Of a stretch of DNA of 64,000 bases, positions 18,313 through 26,629 are shown piece by piece. Under the pieces are notes generated by a model. The model had not been told where the DNA came from and did no database searches. It was given only the letters and a program-made list of their open reading frames with translations. The position numbers and the translations under genes were made by a program. Source of the stretch: JACMNW01 sp031406155 (GTDB lineage Bacteria; Pseudomonadota; Alphaproteobacteria; Rhodobacterales; Rhodobacteraceae); contig JANOGW010000012.1 of assembly GCA_031406155.1 (NCBI GenBank), positions 124,001 to 188,000 on the forward strand, given 5' to 3'. Every line of letters begins with the position of its first letter. Position 1 is the first letter of the stretch.

Positions 18313-21102
18313 ATGGCATCGTATCAGTCACGGCAGCGCGAGCCGCTTTTGGATCAGAATGTATCGGCAATGCTCGAACGGCGGGGGCGCGAACTGCTGG
18401 GTGTTGGCCTTGTGATTGCGGGCCTGATCTTTGTCGCGCTGCTGGGCACATATTCCCCCGAAGATCCCGGCTGGATGGTCGCCACAGATGAGGCCGCGCA
18501 GAACATGCTGGGCCGTTTTGGTGCGGCTGTCGCCTCCACCCTGATCATCATCGGGGGCAAGGGGGCGTGGCTGATCCCGGTGATCCTGATCGCCTGGGGT
18601 GTCCGCTTTGTGTTGCACCGCGGATCGGACCGCGCATTGGGGTGCATTGTGTTTGCCGTGATCGCCGTTGCTTTGGCCTCGATCTATGCCGCAACCCTGC
18701 TTCCCGGCGAAGACTGGGCGCATTCGTTCGGCCTTGGCGGGTTGTTCGGCGAGACCATCCTTGGCGCGCTGCTGAACCTGCTCCCGGTGCAAGCGGGCAT
18801 TGGCTTGAAACTGATGTCGTTGATCATGGGCCCGGCGCTGATTGGCATGACGCTTTTCGTCACCGGGTTCAGCCTACCCGAACTGCGTGCCATTCGCCGG
18901 TTTCTGATGGTTGGCCTGATCGTTACCTATTCCAGGACGATGGACCTGCTGGGCATGGGGGCTGCCCGCACCGCGCGGGCGCTGGCCGACCGCAAACTTG
19001 CCCGCCGCTCCATGGCCGAGGCGATGCACGGTGACGCCCGGATCAGTGCAGATGGTCCGGGCAACCGCAAAACCAGTGATTGGGGCAAACCCGCCGCCCT
19101 GCGCGCAGAGACCCGCCATGCTGAAGCCCCTGTGCGCGAAAAGACCGGCCTTCTGGCCCGCATGCGTCGTGCCATCGCCGACCCCGAGCCGGAACTGCCT
19201 GAACATGCCCTCGCTGCTGGCGCGCTGAACGCCGGTCAGCCGTCCGAAGACCGCATTCGCAGCCGTATTTCCGATGTCATCCGCGCGCGTGGACAGGCGA
19301 CCGATGCACCCGCCGCCCGCCGTGAGCCCCCTGTTCTGCGCGCCGCGACACCGCCGCAGGTAGCGGCGATTGCCGGTCATCTTGCTACCCCGCAGGTCTG
19401 GGCTGACGAAGCGGTTGTCGACGATTGGCCCGATGACGCGGCCATTGATGCGCAACTGTCCAGCCATCAAGACACCAGCGCCGCCCTGCCCGATGCGCGC
19501 CGCAGCATGGTGCAGCACGGCGCGCGCAAGACCTTGCCCTCACGTCAGGCGCAATCCGAGGCGCAACCGAGCCTGCGCTTTGATGACCCCGCTCTGGCCT
19601 ATGATCTGCCGCCGCTCAATCTGCTGTCGGCTCCGTCCACCGTGCAGCGCCACACCCTGTCGGACGAGGCGCTCGAACAAAACGCCCGCATGCTGGAATC
19701 CGTCCTCGATGATTACGGAGTGAAGGGCGAGATTACATCCGTCCGCCCCGGCCCCGTCGTCACTATGTACGAACTGGAACCCGCCCCCGGCCTGAAAGCC
19801 AGCCGGGTGATCGGCCTCGCCGACGATATCGCCCGCTCCATGTCCGCCCTTTCCGCCCGCGTCTCCACCGTTCCCGGCCGCACGGTTATTGGCATCGAAC
19901 TCCCCAACGCCACCCGCGAAAAGGTCGTCCTGCGCGAGATTATCTCGGCCCGCGATTTCGGCGATAGCACCATGCGCCTGCCGCTCGCCCTTGGCAAAGA
20001 CATCGGCGGTGAACCCATCGTCGCCAACCTCGCCAAAATGCCCCACCTTCTGATCGCGGGCACCACGGGTTCCGGTAAATCCGTCGCCATCAATACCATG
20101 ATCCTGTCGCTGCTTTATAAGCTGACACCAGAAGAATGCCGCCTGATCATGATCGACCCCAAAATGCTGGAACTTTCCGTCTACGACGGCATCCCGCACC
20201 TGCTGTCGCCCGTCGTCACCGACCCCAAGAAAGCGGTCGTCGCCCTGAAATGGGTGGTTGGCGAAATGGAAGACCGCTATCGCCGCATGTCGAAACTCGG
20301 CGTCCGCAATATTGAGGGCTACAATGGCCGCGTACGCGAAGCCCTCGCCAAGGATGAGATGTTCAAACGCACCATCCAGACCGGCTTTGATGAAGACACC
20401 GGCGAGCCCGTGTTCGAAACCGACGAATACCAACCCGTCACCATCCCCTACATCGTGGTGGTGGTAGACGAGATGGCCGACCTGATGATGGTCGCTGGCA
20501 AGGAAATCGAGGCCTGCATCCAGCGCCTCGCCCAAATGGCCCGCGCCTCCGGCATCCACCTGATCATGGCCACACAGCGCCCGTCAGTCGACGTCATCAC
20601 CGGCACCATCAAAGCCAACTTCCCAACCCGGATTTCCTTCCAGGTCACCAGCAAAATCGACAGCCGCACCATCCTCGGCGAACAAGGCGCCGAACAACTA
20701 TTGGGCATGGGCGACATGCTCTACATGGCAGGCGGTGCCAAAATCACCCGCATCCACGGGCCTTTTGTCTCCGACGAAGAAGTCGAGGAAATCGTCAACC
20801 ACCTCAAATCCTACGGCCCCCCAGTCTACATGTCCGGCGTCGTCGAAGGCGTCGACGAAGACAAAGAGGGCGACCTCGACCTGATCCTAGGCATCGGCGG
20901 CGACGGATCAGACGAAACCCTCTACGACCAAGCCGTCGCCATCGTCGCCAAAGACCGCAAATGCTCCACCAGCTACATCCAGCGGAAGTTGGGGATTGGC
21001 TATAACAAAGCGGCGAAGTTGGTGGAACAGATGGAAGAGAACCACGTGATTACGACAGCGAACCATGTGGGCAAGAGGGATATTTTGCTGCCGGAGCATT
21101 AA
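18313..21102 (+). CDS. ftsK: DNA translocase FtsK
   Basis: 929 residues. The N-terminus has four to five membrane segments (about 30-200) that anchor it at the division site, followed by a variable linker. The RecA-like motor has Walker A AGTTGSGKS at 582-590 and Walker B VVVVDEMADLM near 714. The C-terminal gamma winged helix (about 865-929, CSTSYIQRKLGIGYNKAAKLVEQME broken here by family pattern) reads KOPS. It pumps the chromosome terminus and activates XerCD. In related Rhodobacterales lolA normally follows; here about 2 kb intervenes. Confidence 0.95.
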   Translation: MASYQSRQREPLLDQNVSAMLERRGRELLGVGLVIAGLIFVALLGTYSPEDPGWMVATDEAAQNMLGRFGAAVASTLIIIGGKGAWLIPVILIAWGVRFVLHRGSDRALGCIVFAVIAVALASIYAATLLPGEDWAHSFGLGGLFGETILGALLNLLPVQAGIGLKLMSLIMGPALIGMTLFVTGFSLPELRAIRRFLMVGLIVTYSRTMDLLGMGAARTARALADRKLARRSMAEAMHGDARISADGPGNRKTSDWGKPAALRAETRHAEAPVREKTGLLARMRRAIADPEPELPEHALAAGALNAGQPSEDRIRSRISDVIRARGQATDAPAARREPPVLRAATPPQVAAIAGHLATPQVWADEAVVDDWPDDAAIDAQLSSHQDTSAALPDARRSMVQHGARKTLPSRQAQSEAQPSLRFDDPALAYDLPPLNLLSAPSTVQRHTLSDEALEQNARMLESVLDDYGVKGEITSVRPGPVVTMYELEPAPGLKASRVIGLADDIARSMSALSARVSTVPGRTVIGIELPNATREKVVLREIISARDFGDSTMRLPLALGKDIGGEPIVANLAKMPHLLIAGTTGSGKSVAINTMILSLLYKLTPEECRLIMIDPKMLELSVYDGIPHLLSPVVTDPKKAVVALKWVVGEMEDRYRRMSKLGVRNIEGYNGRVREALAKDEMFKRTIQTGFDEDTGEPVFETDEYQPVTIPYIVVVVDEMADLMMVAGKEIEACIQRLAQMARASGIHLIMATQRPSVDVITGTIKANFPTRISFQVTSKIDSRTILGEQGAEQLLGMGDMLYMAGGAKITRIHGPFVSDEEVEEIVNHLKSYGPPVYMSGVVEGVDEDKEGDLDLILGIGGDGSDETLYDQAVAIVAKDRKCSTSYIQRKLGIGYNKAAKLVEQMEENHVITTANHVGKRDILLPEH

Positions 21103-21146
21103 GGGGGGACCTTTGTCCGAGTCCAGTAAGTTCCCTAGCGGAAGTC

Positions 21147-22181
21147 ATGAATGAGGGTGCACGTGTAGCTCATCCTTTGGAGATCGTCCTAAGAATGAGT
21201 TTATACCGGCGCCTTATGAAAGATGGGACAGTATCCGAGCCGAACGGTATCCCAGATCCAGTCTTTGCTTTGCCAGCCACTTTGAATTGGCTACGTGCAC
21301 TCTCGATTTGCCTGAAATGTCGGCCCATTGATTTTCAGGGTAGTCTATCTAATTATGTGAATATTGGAACTCGCAGAGCTTCGCTTCAAGAACAGAATAC
21401 AGTTCTTGAACAGTTGCTTTTTGCACTTCATCAATGCTCCGCACTACAAGCACTTCGATCAGTTACAAGAAAATCTGACATAGTCGGAGTAAGTATTGTG
21501 GCGTGGTACTACGGGATTTACTCTGCGGCATCCGCGATGGTTGCGGCACAGGACGGATCAATGCAAGACGATCATGCTGGTACAGCAAGGGTTTGGGATC
21601 AGCAGATAGCGATGAAAGGTCTTGCATTCTTTCCCTTTGGTCACAGACTTTCATCGCTCGTCAAGATCACTACTGACAGTGAGTTGGCTAACTATCTCAC
21701 TGGCCAGAAATTCAATCTTGCAGGGGCAGCGCCGGAAACAGAACAAGAAGCTAATGCAGCAAATATCGCCTATTTGTCTGGGAATGCCAATTATTGGCGA
21801 GATCGTATCGAAAACGATGTGCGAGACTCCAAGGAGTTTAAGGCTGAAGGTTTCACTGACTTCAGAAAAGTGGGGGCAAAGAAGTTGAGGGATGCACGGT
21901 TTTCCCAGAGGGGAATATGCTTCCTGCATCAGTCGATTCGCTATCGAGGAAAGGCGAATTATCGAGAAGCGCTCTACTTGGGTTATGGGAGCTCTCTTGA
22001 AGGAAAGCTAGAGCACTATATAGACGATCTTAGCGACGTTCTTGATGCCTTTACTTCCATGGCTGGAGCGTTCTGCTCACGACGGTTGGGTAAGTCAATC
22101 TGGAATGAATTTGTTAGCGATCTTGAGGTTAATCGATCGTTCGCTCTGAGGCCAGCATCGATCTGGACCGCACAGACATAA
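21147..22181 (+). CDS. uncharacterised protein, possibly HEPN-like, low GC
   Basis: 344 residues; I do not recognise a named family with confidence. Residues about 112-150 (AWYYGIYSAASAMVAA followed by DDHAG) resemble the helix pattern of HEPN-type domains, which occur in toxin-antitoxin and abortive-infection proteins, but I do not see the catalytic R-x4-6-H motif. No signal peptide or membrane segment. Base composition is far below its neighbours (24 of 60 bases G or C in 21361-21420) and codon use is different, which suggests acquisition by transfer. It sits in the pocket between ftsK and lolA, alone on its transcript, ahead of two strong hairpins. The start is uncertain: the upstream GGAAG is too close to the ATG. 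Confidence 0.62.
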   Translation: MNEGARVAHPLEIVLRMSLYRRLMKDGTVSEPNGIPDPVFALPATLNWLRALSICLKCRPIDFQGSLSNYVNIGTRRASLQEQNTVLEQLLFALHQCSALQALRSVTRKSDIVGVSIVAWYYGIYSAASAMVAAQDGSMQDDHAGTARVWDQQIAMKGLAFFPFGHRLSSLVKITTDSELANYLTGQKFNLAGAAPETEQEANAANIAYLSGNANYWRDRIENDVRDSKEFKAEGFTDFRKVGAKKLRDARFSQRGICFLHQSIRYRGKANYREALYLGYGSSLEGKLEHYIDDLSDVLDAFTSMAGAFCSRRLGKSIWNEFVSDLEVNRSFALRPASIWTAQT

Positions 22182-22214
22182 CAAGTGAGCCCACATTGGT
22201 TCTCCTATGTCCTC

Positions 22215-22242
22215 GCCCGATTTGACACGCGTCAAATCGGGC
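22215..22242. repeat. perfect 12-bp inverted repeat
   Basis: GCCCGATTTGAC and its exact complement GTCAAATCGGGC are separated by ACGC. It lies 34 bases after the stop of the low-GC gene and could terminate its transcript, though no T run follows. Confidence 0.7.
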
Positions 22243-22269
22243 CGCGCCTGCCTGCCCCCGGCAGGCGCG
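22243..22269. repeat. perfect 10-bp inverted repeat
   Basis: CGCGCCTGCC and GGCAGGCGCG enclose a seven-base loop TGCCCCC. It directly abuts the preceding hairpin and is followed by TTT only. The two together look like a terminator pair or a REP-like palindromic unit. Confidence 0.7.
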
Positions 22270-22472
22270 TTTCACGCACCCACCCAGGCAGCCGCGCCCC
22301 GATTTACCAAACACGGCACCCAGCCCAACCCCCCTTGCCCTACGGCTCGCGCCTTCAGGCAACGGACCGGGCAGCTTTCCACTGGAAAGCCGCCTGATCG
22401 GCCCCGGAAGCCCCGCCCAAAATATTTCGTTCATTCCCCGCGCGCCTCTCGCAGATTTGCGCGGCGGTTGAT

Positions 22473-22497
22473 GGAACTCTTGCGCCCACTGCGCGTT
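22473..22497 (+). promoter_or_regulatory. ECF-type (EcfG-like) promoter of csbD
   Basis: GGAAC, 16 bases, CGTT. This equals the consensus of the alphaproteobacterial general-stress sigma factor EcfG and lies 125 bases upstream of a CsbD stress gene, a frequent EcfG target. Whether this organism has EcfG is not shown by the window; many Rhodobacterales are thought to lack it, so another ECF or RpoH factor is possible. Confidence 0.5.
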
Positions 22498-22506
22498 ATC
22501 TATTTA

Positions 22507-22527
22507 GCGGCTGATAATATCAGCCGC
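22507..22527. repeat. 9-bp inverted repeat at the expected transcript 5' end
   Basis: GCGGCTGAT, AAT, ATCAGCCGC. It begins ten bases after the CGTT element, so it would be either an operator at the start site or a stem-loop at the very 5' end of the csbD mRNA. Confidence 0.6.
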
Positions 22528-22621
22528 CGTAACAACCTGTTCCACCGAAACGCATCGGCAAAGACGTCACACGAAACGACCGTCAATTCCGCGGCTGAAC
22601 GCATTTCACTAGGGGGCTATC

Positions 22622-22795
22622 ATGGATAAAGATCGCATCGCCGGATCGGCAAAAGTCGTAAAGGGCAAAGTGAAGGTCGCTGTAGGCAAGGCCTTGGGCG
22701 ACGCCAAACTGACTGCTGAAGGCCAATCCGACAAGGTGGCCGGAACCGCCCAAAACGCGGTTGGCGGCATCAAGGACGCGCTGAAGGGCAAATAA
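22622..22795 (+). CDS. CsbD family stress protein
   Basis: 57 residues: MDKDRIAGSAKVVKGKVK, then VGKALGDAKLTAEGQ and VAGTAQNAVGGIKDALKGK. This is the CsbD-like family of small hydrophilic, alanine/lysine/glycine-rich proteins induced by general stress in many bacteria; molecular function is unknown. GGGGG lies five bases before the ATG. It is followed after 33 bases by a DUF3309 gene, another small stress-associated protein, so the two probably form a bicistron under the ECF-like promoter upstream. Confidence 0.88.
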   Translation: MDKDRIAGSAKVVKGKVKVAVGKALGDAKLTAEGQSDKVAGTAQNAVGGIKDALKGK

Positions 22796-22828
22796 CGCCG
22801 AACCACCATTATTAAAACGGAGGCAAAC

Positions 22829-22993
22829 ATGTCCTTGGGAACCATTCTACTTATCGTGCTGGTGATCGCTTTGCTGGGCGGGTTCAGCGGCAGGCTCGGC
22901 GGCTATGGCTACGGTTTTGGCCACGGCGGCGTCGGGGCAATCGGCGTGGTGTTGATCATCATACTGATACTGGTGCTGACCGGTCGACTATAA
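22829..22993 (+). CDS. DUF3309 family small membrane protein
   Basis: 54 residues: MSLGTILLIVLVIALLGG, a Gly/Tyr-rich centre (GRLGGYGYGFGHGG), and a second hydrophobic stretch ending LVLTGRL. The two-hydrophobic-segment layout with a glycine/tyrosine middle is the DUF3309 pattern. It is probably an inner-membrane protein of unknown function. The ribosome binding site ACGGAGG lies seven bases before the ATG. Usually found with CsbD or other stress genes, as here. Confidence 0.83.
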   Translation: MSLGTILLIVLVIALLGGFSGRLGGYGYGFGHGGVGAIGVVLIIILILVLTGRL

Positions 22994-23197
22994 TCACCCC
23001 GCAGCATCCCAGAGCGAACCGGCGCACCGGTTCGCTTGACCTGCCAGCCGAAGGCGTGTGCAACCCGGATTGGCGGACCGATCCAAATTGGGCTGACTTG
23101 AATGAATATGTCGCTGGTTGCCGCTCCAGTCGGCAAGTCTCTGCAACGTGACCATCCGGGGGATGCAAGTGCCGACCATCATCGCTATATTCGCGCC

Positions 23198-23803
23198 ATG
23201 AATATCCGATCCGCCCTGTTGGCCCCGACCTTGATGCTTGCCCTTGCTTTGCCCGCGATGGCCGACAAAATCCCGCTTAAGGATCTGTCAGCTTACCTCA
23301 ACAGCCTTTCGACGGCGGAGGTGGAATTTACGCAGGTCAATGCCGACGGATCGATCGCCACCGGCAAACTGTTCATCAAGCGCCCCGGTCGGGCGCGGTT
23401 CGAATATGCCCCGCCAGACAAGTCGCTGGTTCTGGCGGGTGGCGGGCAGGTGGCGATTTTTGATGCGAAATCAAACCAGTTGCCCGAACAATACCCGCTG
23501 AAACGCACGCCGCTGAACCTGATCCTGGCCGACAATGTGGATCTTGGCCGGGCGAAAATGGTGGTGGGCCACGCCGAGGATGGCACCTCGACCCGTGTGA
23601 AGGCGCAAGATCCTGACAATCCGGAATATGGCACCATCGAGTTGGTTTTCACGGCGGCCCCGGTTGAATTGCGCCAGTGGGTCATCACCGATGATGTCGG
23701 CAACCAAACCACGGTTATTCTGGGCGACATGGTGAAGGGCGGCAATTTGCCGTTCGCCTTGTTCAGCATCTCGGACGAGGTTCAAAAACGCGCAAAGCCC
23801 TGA
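23198..23803 (+). CDS. lolA: outer-membrane lipoprotein carrier LolA
   Basis: 201 residues from the ATG at 23198, with signal peptide MNIRSALLAPTLMLALALPAMA. The mature part has the LolA pattern: YLNSLSTAEVEFTQVNADGS, GKLFIKRPGRARFEY, DNPEYGTIELVFT and the C-terminal LRQWVITDDVGNQTTV. It is a periplasmic chaperone that ferries lipoproteins from LolCDE to the outer membrane. The frame is open to 23102, but the signal peptide fixes the start. Normally adjacent to ftsK in relatives; separated here by the accessory pocket. Confidence 0.93.
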   Translation: MNIRSALLAPTLMLALALPAMADKIPLKDLSAYLNSLSTAEVEFTQVNADGSIATGKLFIKRPGRARFEYAPPDKSLVLAGGGQVAIFDAKSNQLPEQYPLKRTPLNLILADNVDLGRAKMVVGHAEDGTSTRVKAQDPDNPEYGTIELVFTAAPVELRQWVITDDVGNQTTVILGDMVKGGNLPFALFSISDEVQKRAKP

Positions 23804-23836
23804 TGCCGGGGGAAAAGGCCCCGGCATTGCCCGCCG

Positions 23837-24415
23837 TCAGGTGCAAGTGCGAAGCTGGTCGCTGTAATTTTGCGCCCTTGCGCCAACCCGTGCGGCAACC
23901 TCGATCAGCCAGGGCTTTTCATTGTAGCTGCCCCGCGCATACCCGGTGCGGCCTTCGTGATAGGCAAGATACTGGCTTTGCGCATCGGCCACGGACAGGC
24001 CCAGCTTTTCTTGCGATTTCACCATGTACCAGCCCATGAAATCGGTGGCGTCATCGATCCGGTCCCGTCGCGCGCTGCGGCGGTTCTGGTCATCGCGGTA
24101 TTCATCCCAGGTGCCATCCAGCGCCTGACTATAGCCATAGGCCGAAGACTGCCGGCCCATCGGGATGATCCCCAGCGCAAAACGATGTGGCGTGCGGGCG
24201 TTGCCGACAAATTTCGATTCCTGATGGATGATGGCCATCAGCACCGGCACTGGCACGCCCCATTTTTGCTGCGCGTCCTGCATCGCACTGAAATACTGCG
24301 GGCGCTCGTCGATGATATCGCAGGCGTTATCCAGATTGCGCGGCGCCGAAAACTTGCCACCCCCGCACGATGCGAGGAACGCCAACAGGATCGCCGCACG
24401 TAAGGTTCTGCTCAT
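23837..24415 (-). CDS. SLT-domain lytic transglycosylase lipoprotein
   Basis: 192 residues. Signal with lipobox LAFLASC (cysteine 17), then a lysozyme-like SLT domain: VLMAIIHQESKF containing the catalytic Glu, AYGYSQALDGTWDEY, and YLAYHEGRTGYARGSY. It cleaves peptidoglycan glycan strands with 1,6-anhydro product formation (family knowledge). It is probably an outer-membrane-anchored periplasmic enzyme, convergent with lolA. Confidence 0.87.
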   Translation of the reverse strand: MSRTLRAAILLAFLASCGGGKFSAPRNLDNACDIIDERPQYFSAMQDAQQKWGVPVPVLMAIIHQESKFVGNARTPHRFALGIIPMGRQSSAYGYSQALDGTWDEYRDDQNRRSARRDRIDDATDFMGWYMVKSQEKLGLSVADAQSQYLAYHEGRTGYARGSYNEKPWLIEVAARVGARAQNYSDQLRTCT

Positions 24416-24490
24416 TTGCCCCTCGCACGTTTTGTTTTGCGGAAAGCTTACGGCAAAAGCGCCAGGTAGGAAATGGGCAAGGACCCGGTT

Positions 24491-25372
24491 TCAGATCAGA
24501 AAAGCGAGAGTAAGCGGAAGTGTGACGATCGACATCACAGTCGACACGATGACAAGCCCCGCTACTGCATCAGCATCAGCGCCGTACTTTTCGGCCAGCA
24601 GGTAAGATGTCACCGCAACCGGCGTAGTGACCTGTAAGATCAGGACGGCAAAGGCAACCGGTTCAAGGGCAAAACCCCAGCCCGCGAGTACCGCCACGCC
24701 GAGGCAGATGACGACCCGGCCGGATGACAGCCAGACCGCCCGGCCGAGCTGACCGACGCCCAAACGCGCAATGGCAACACCAAGCGTGATCAGCATCAGC
24801 GGGATCGCCATCTGCCCGATCAGATCCAGCGCATTGGTCAGCCAAAGCGGCGTGGTCCAACCTTGCGAAAGGAATAGCGCACCCAGCAACGTGGCCCCTA
24901 TCGCCGGTTCCCTGATCACCCGCAGCACCGAACCGCCGCCCGATACCAGCCAGATGCCAAAGGTGAAGCTCCAGATCACCATCACCGCAAAAATCACCAC
25001 GGCATAGCCAAGCCCCGCCTCGCCAAAGGCAAACAGCGCCAGCGGCAAGCCCAGATTGCCGGTATTGCCAAAGATCAGCGGTGCCAGATAGGTGCGCCGA
25101 TCAAGCGCCATCCCCTTGATCAGCGCCCAGAAAATAACCGTCAGCACGCCGTATGCCATCACGGATGCCAACAAGACGGCTGTCAGCGCCGCCGGGTCGA
25201 TTCTGGTTTTCATCAGGGCGGTAAAGATCAGGCACGGCACGCCAAGCGTCATCGATAGCCGGGTCACGAACTCCATTCGGTATTCGTAGCCCAGTTTGGC
25301 CCAGACAAAGCCGATGCCTGACAGGATGCAGACCGGGGCCACAATCTGCATGACTGTCGTGATGAGGTTCAC
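24491..25372 (-). CDS. AEC (auxin efflux carrier) family transporter
   Basis: 293 residues, almost entirely hydrophobic with about eight to ten membrane segments: MNLITTVMQIVAPVCILSGIG start, MTLGVPCLIFTAL, LIFGNTGNLGLPLALFAFGEAGLGYAV, and a C-terminal half with LMLITLGVAIARL and TTPVAVTSYLLAEKYGADA. NTGNLGLP is a signature of this family. Bacterial members export or import organic acids such as malate or malonate; the substrate here is unknown. It is divergent from hspQ. Confidence 0.88.
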   Translation of the reverse strand: MNLITTVMQIVAPVCILSGIGFVWAKLGYEYRMEFVTRLSMTLGVPCLIFTALMKTRIDPAALTAVLLASVMAYGVLTVIFWALIKGMALDRRTYLAPLIFGNTGNLGLPLALFAFGEAGLGYAVVIFAVMVIWSFTFGIWLVSGGGSVLRVIREPAIGATLLGALFLSQGWTTPLWLTNALDLIGQMAIPLMLITLGVAIARLGVGQLGRAVWLSSGRVVICLGVAVLAGWGFALEPVAFAVLILQVTTPVAVTSYLLAEKYGADADAVAGLVIVSTVMSIVTLPLTLAFLI

Positions 25373-25457
25373 AGACTGTTTCCCTAATTCTTAACCTGTT
25401 CGATAGACAGCCGATGCCTACACGGATTATTGTGCAAGCTGTAGGGGGTATTCGATC

Positions 25458-25784
25458 ATGTTAAAGACGGCGGCCAAGTACCATCTGGGTCAGATACTGC
25501 GCCACAAGAAACATCCGTTCCGCGGCGTGGTGTTTGATGTCGATGCGATGTTTTCCAACACCGAAGCCTGGTATGACGCCATCCCCGAAGACAGCCGTCC
25601 GCGCCGCGACCAGCCGTTCTATCACCTGCTCGCTGAAAATGATCAAAGCTATTACGTGGCCTACGTGTCCGAACAAAATCTTGTGCCCGATGACATGGCC
25701 GGCCCGGTTGACCATCCGGATCTGGGCGATCTGTTCGGCGATTATGACAATGGACGCTACCCCTTGCAGTTTCAGTTGAACTGA
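25458..25784 (+). CDS. hspQ: heat shock protein HspQ
   Basis: 108 residues: AKYHLGQILRHKKHPFRGVVFDVD, QPFYHLLAEND, YVAYVSEQNLVPDD. This is the YccV/HspQ fold, a small hemimethylated-DNA-binding-like protein. In E. coli it is heat-induced and acts as a specificity enhancer of Lon. AGGGGG precedes the ATG. Single gene, followed by the STAS/kinase pair after about 85 bases. Confidence 0.92.
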   Translation: MLKTAAKYHLGQILRHKKHPFRGVVFDVDAMFSNTEAWYDAIPEDSRPRRDQPFYHLLAENDQSYYVAYVSEQNLVPDDMAGPVDHPDLGDLFGDYDNGRYPLQFQLN

Positions 25785-25869
25785 CCTCGGCACACCGCAG
25801 CGCCGGTTACCATTTGCTAAGCTTCTGTCCGTAACGTTCCGGGATGGGTTGACCCAAAGGAGCGGGCGA

Positions 25870-26205
25870 ATGGATCTGAAGACAGAAGTGCAAGGCGATC
25901 TTCTGATTGTGCGGGCGATGGACGACCGGATCGATGCCGCAGGTGCCATCCAGTTCAAGGAAGATATGCGGGTGATCTGCCAGAACCCCCAACCACGCGT
26001 GATGCTGGATCTGTCGCGGGTGGCTTTTCTTGACAGCTCCGGGCTTGGTGCCGTTGTGGCGGTGATGAAACTGCTCGGTCCCGGGCGGCGCCTTGAACTA
26101 GCAGCACTAACGCCGACAGTTGCAAAGGTCTTTCGGCTGACGCGGATGGATACAGTGTTTACCATCCATGACAGTGTTGCCTTTGGCCCGCAAAGCGCCG
26201 TCTGA
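25870..26205 (+). CDS. STAS-domain anti-sigma factor antagonist
   Basis: 111 residues from the ATG at 25870, preceded by AAAGGAG eight bases upstream. A STAS domain of the SpoIIAA/RsbV type: MLDLSRVAFLDSSGLGAVVAVMK contains the phosphorylatable serine in LDSSGLG. It overlaps the downstream kinase-like gene, forming the classic partner-switch pair in which the antagonist is phosphorylated by the ATP-binding protein. The controlled sigma factor or other target is not encoded nearby. Confidence 0.9.
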   Translation: MDLKTEVQGDLLIVRAMDDRIDAAGAIQFKEDMRVICQNPQPRVMLDLSRVAFLDSSGLGAVVAVMKLLGPGRRLELAALTPTVAKVFRLTRMDTVFTIHDSVAFGPQSAV

Positions 26206-26629
26206 CGTGACCAAGACCGCAACCTTTCGCGTCACCAGCACGCCGATCGGGGTGCGTGAAGCATTGAATTCCGTCTTGCGCCACCCCCTGATGACGCAAC
26301 TGTCCGATGACGCGCGCGGCACTACAGAGGTGGTGTTGGCCGAGGCTTTGAATAACATTGTCGAACACGCTTACTATGGTGCCGATGGGTGGATCGAGCT
26401 GCGCCTGACGTGGCGGCCACGGCAGCTGCACTGCGACGTTCTTGATACCGGGGTTCCGATGCCAAACAACGATTTGCCAGAGGGTCTGGCGCAGAGTGTG
26501 GGCGATCACAAAGACTTGCCGGAAGGCGGATTCGGCTGGTTCTTGATTCGACACCTGACTGAAAACCTGAACTACAGGCGAATAAACGCCTGTAACCACC
26601 TGAGTTTTCAGCTTAAAACCGAACAGTGA
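26168..26629 (+). CDS. HATPase_c anti-sigma kinase (RsbW/SpoIIAB-like)
   Basis: 153 residues from the ATG at 26168, or 140 from a GTG at 26207 lying one base after the STAS stop; the second start fits the family better. The GHKL ATP-binding fold has the N-box EALNNIVEHAYY, G1 box DTGVPMP and the GGFGWFLI loop. Such serine kinases phosphorylate the STAS partner and bind a sigma factor or another target. No PP2C phosphatase gene adjoins, so the reset enzyme must lie elsewhere. Confidence 0.88.
   Translation: MTVLPLARKAPSDVTKTATFRVTSTPIGVREALNSVLRHPLMTQLSDDARGTTEVVLAEALNNIVEHAYYGADGWIELRLTWRPRQLHCDVLDTGVPMPNNDLPEGLAQSVGDHKDLPEGGFGWFLIRHLTENLNYRRINACNHLSFQLKTEQ

Larger units (their letters stand above)
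22182..22621 (+). other. non-coding interval before the CsbD gene
   Basis: 440 bases with no convincing gene; short frames here are GC-driven. It holds two adjacent perfect hairpins (22215-22242 and 22243-22269), a GGAAC-N16-CGTT promoter-like element (22473-22497) and a 9-bp inverted repeat (22507-22527), each listed separately. Confidence 0.7.

Noticed and set aside
22300..22620. Plus-strand frames at 22185-22629 as genes
   Set aside because: They cross the hairpins and the promoter element, have no family similarity and begin without a ribosome binding site.
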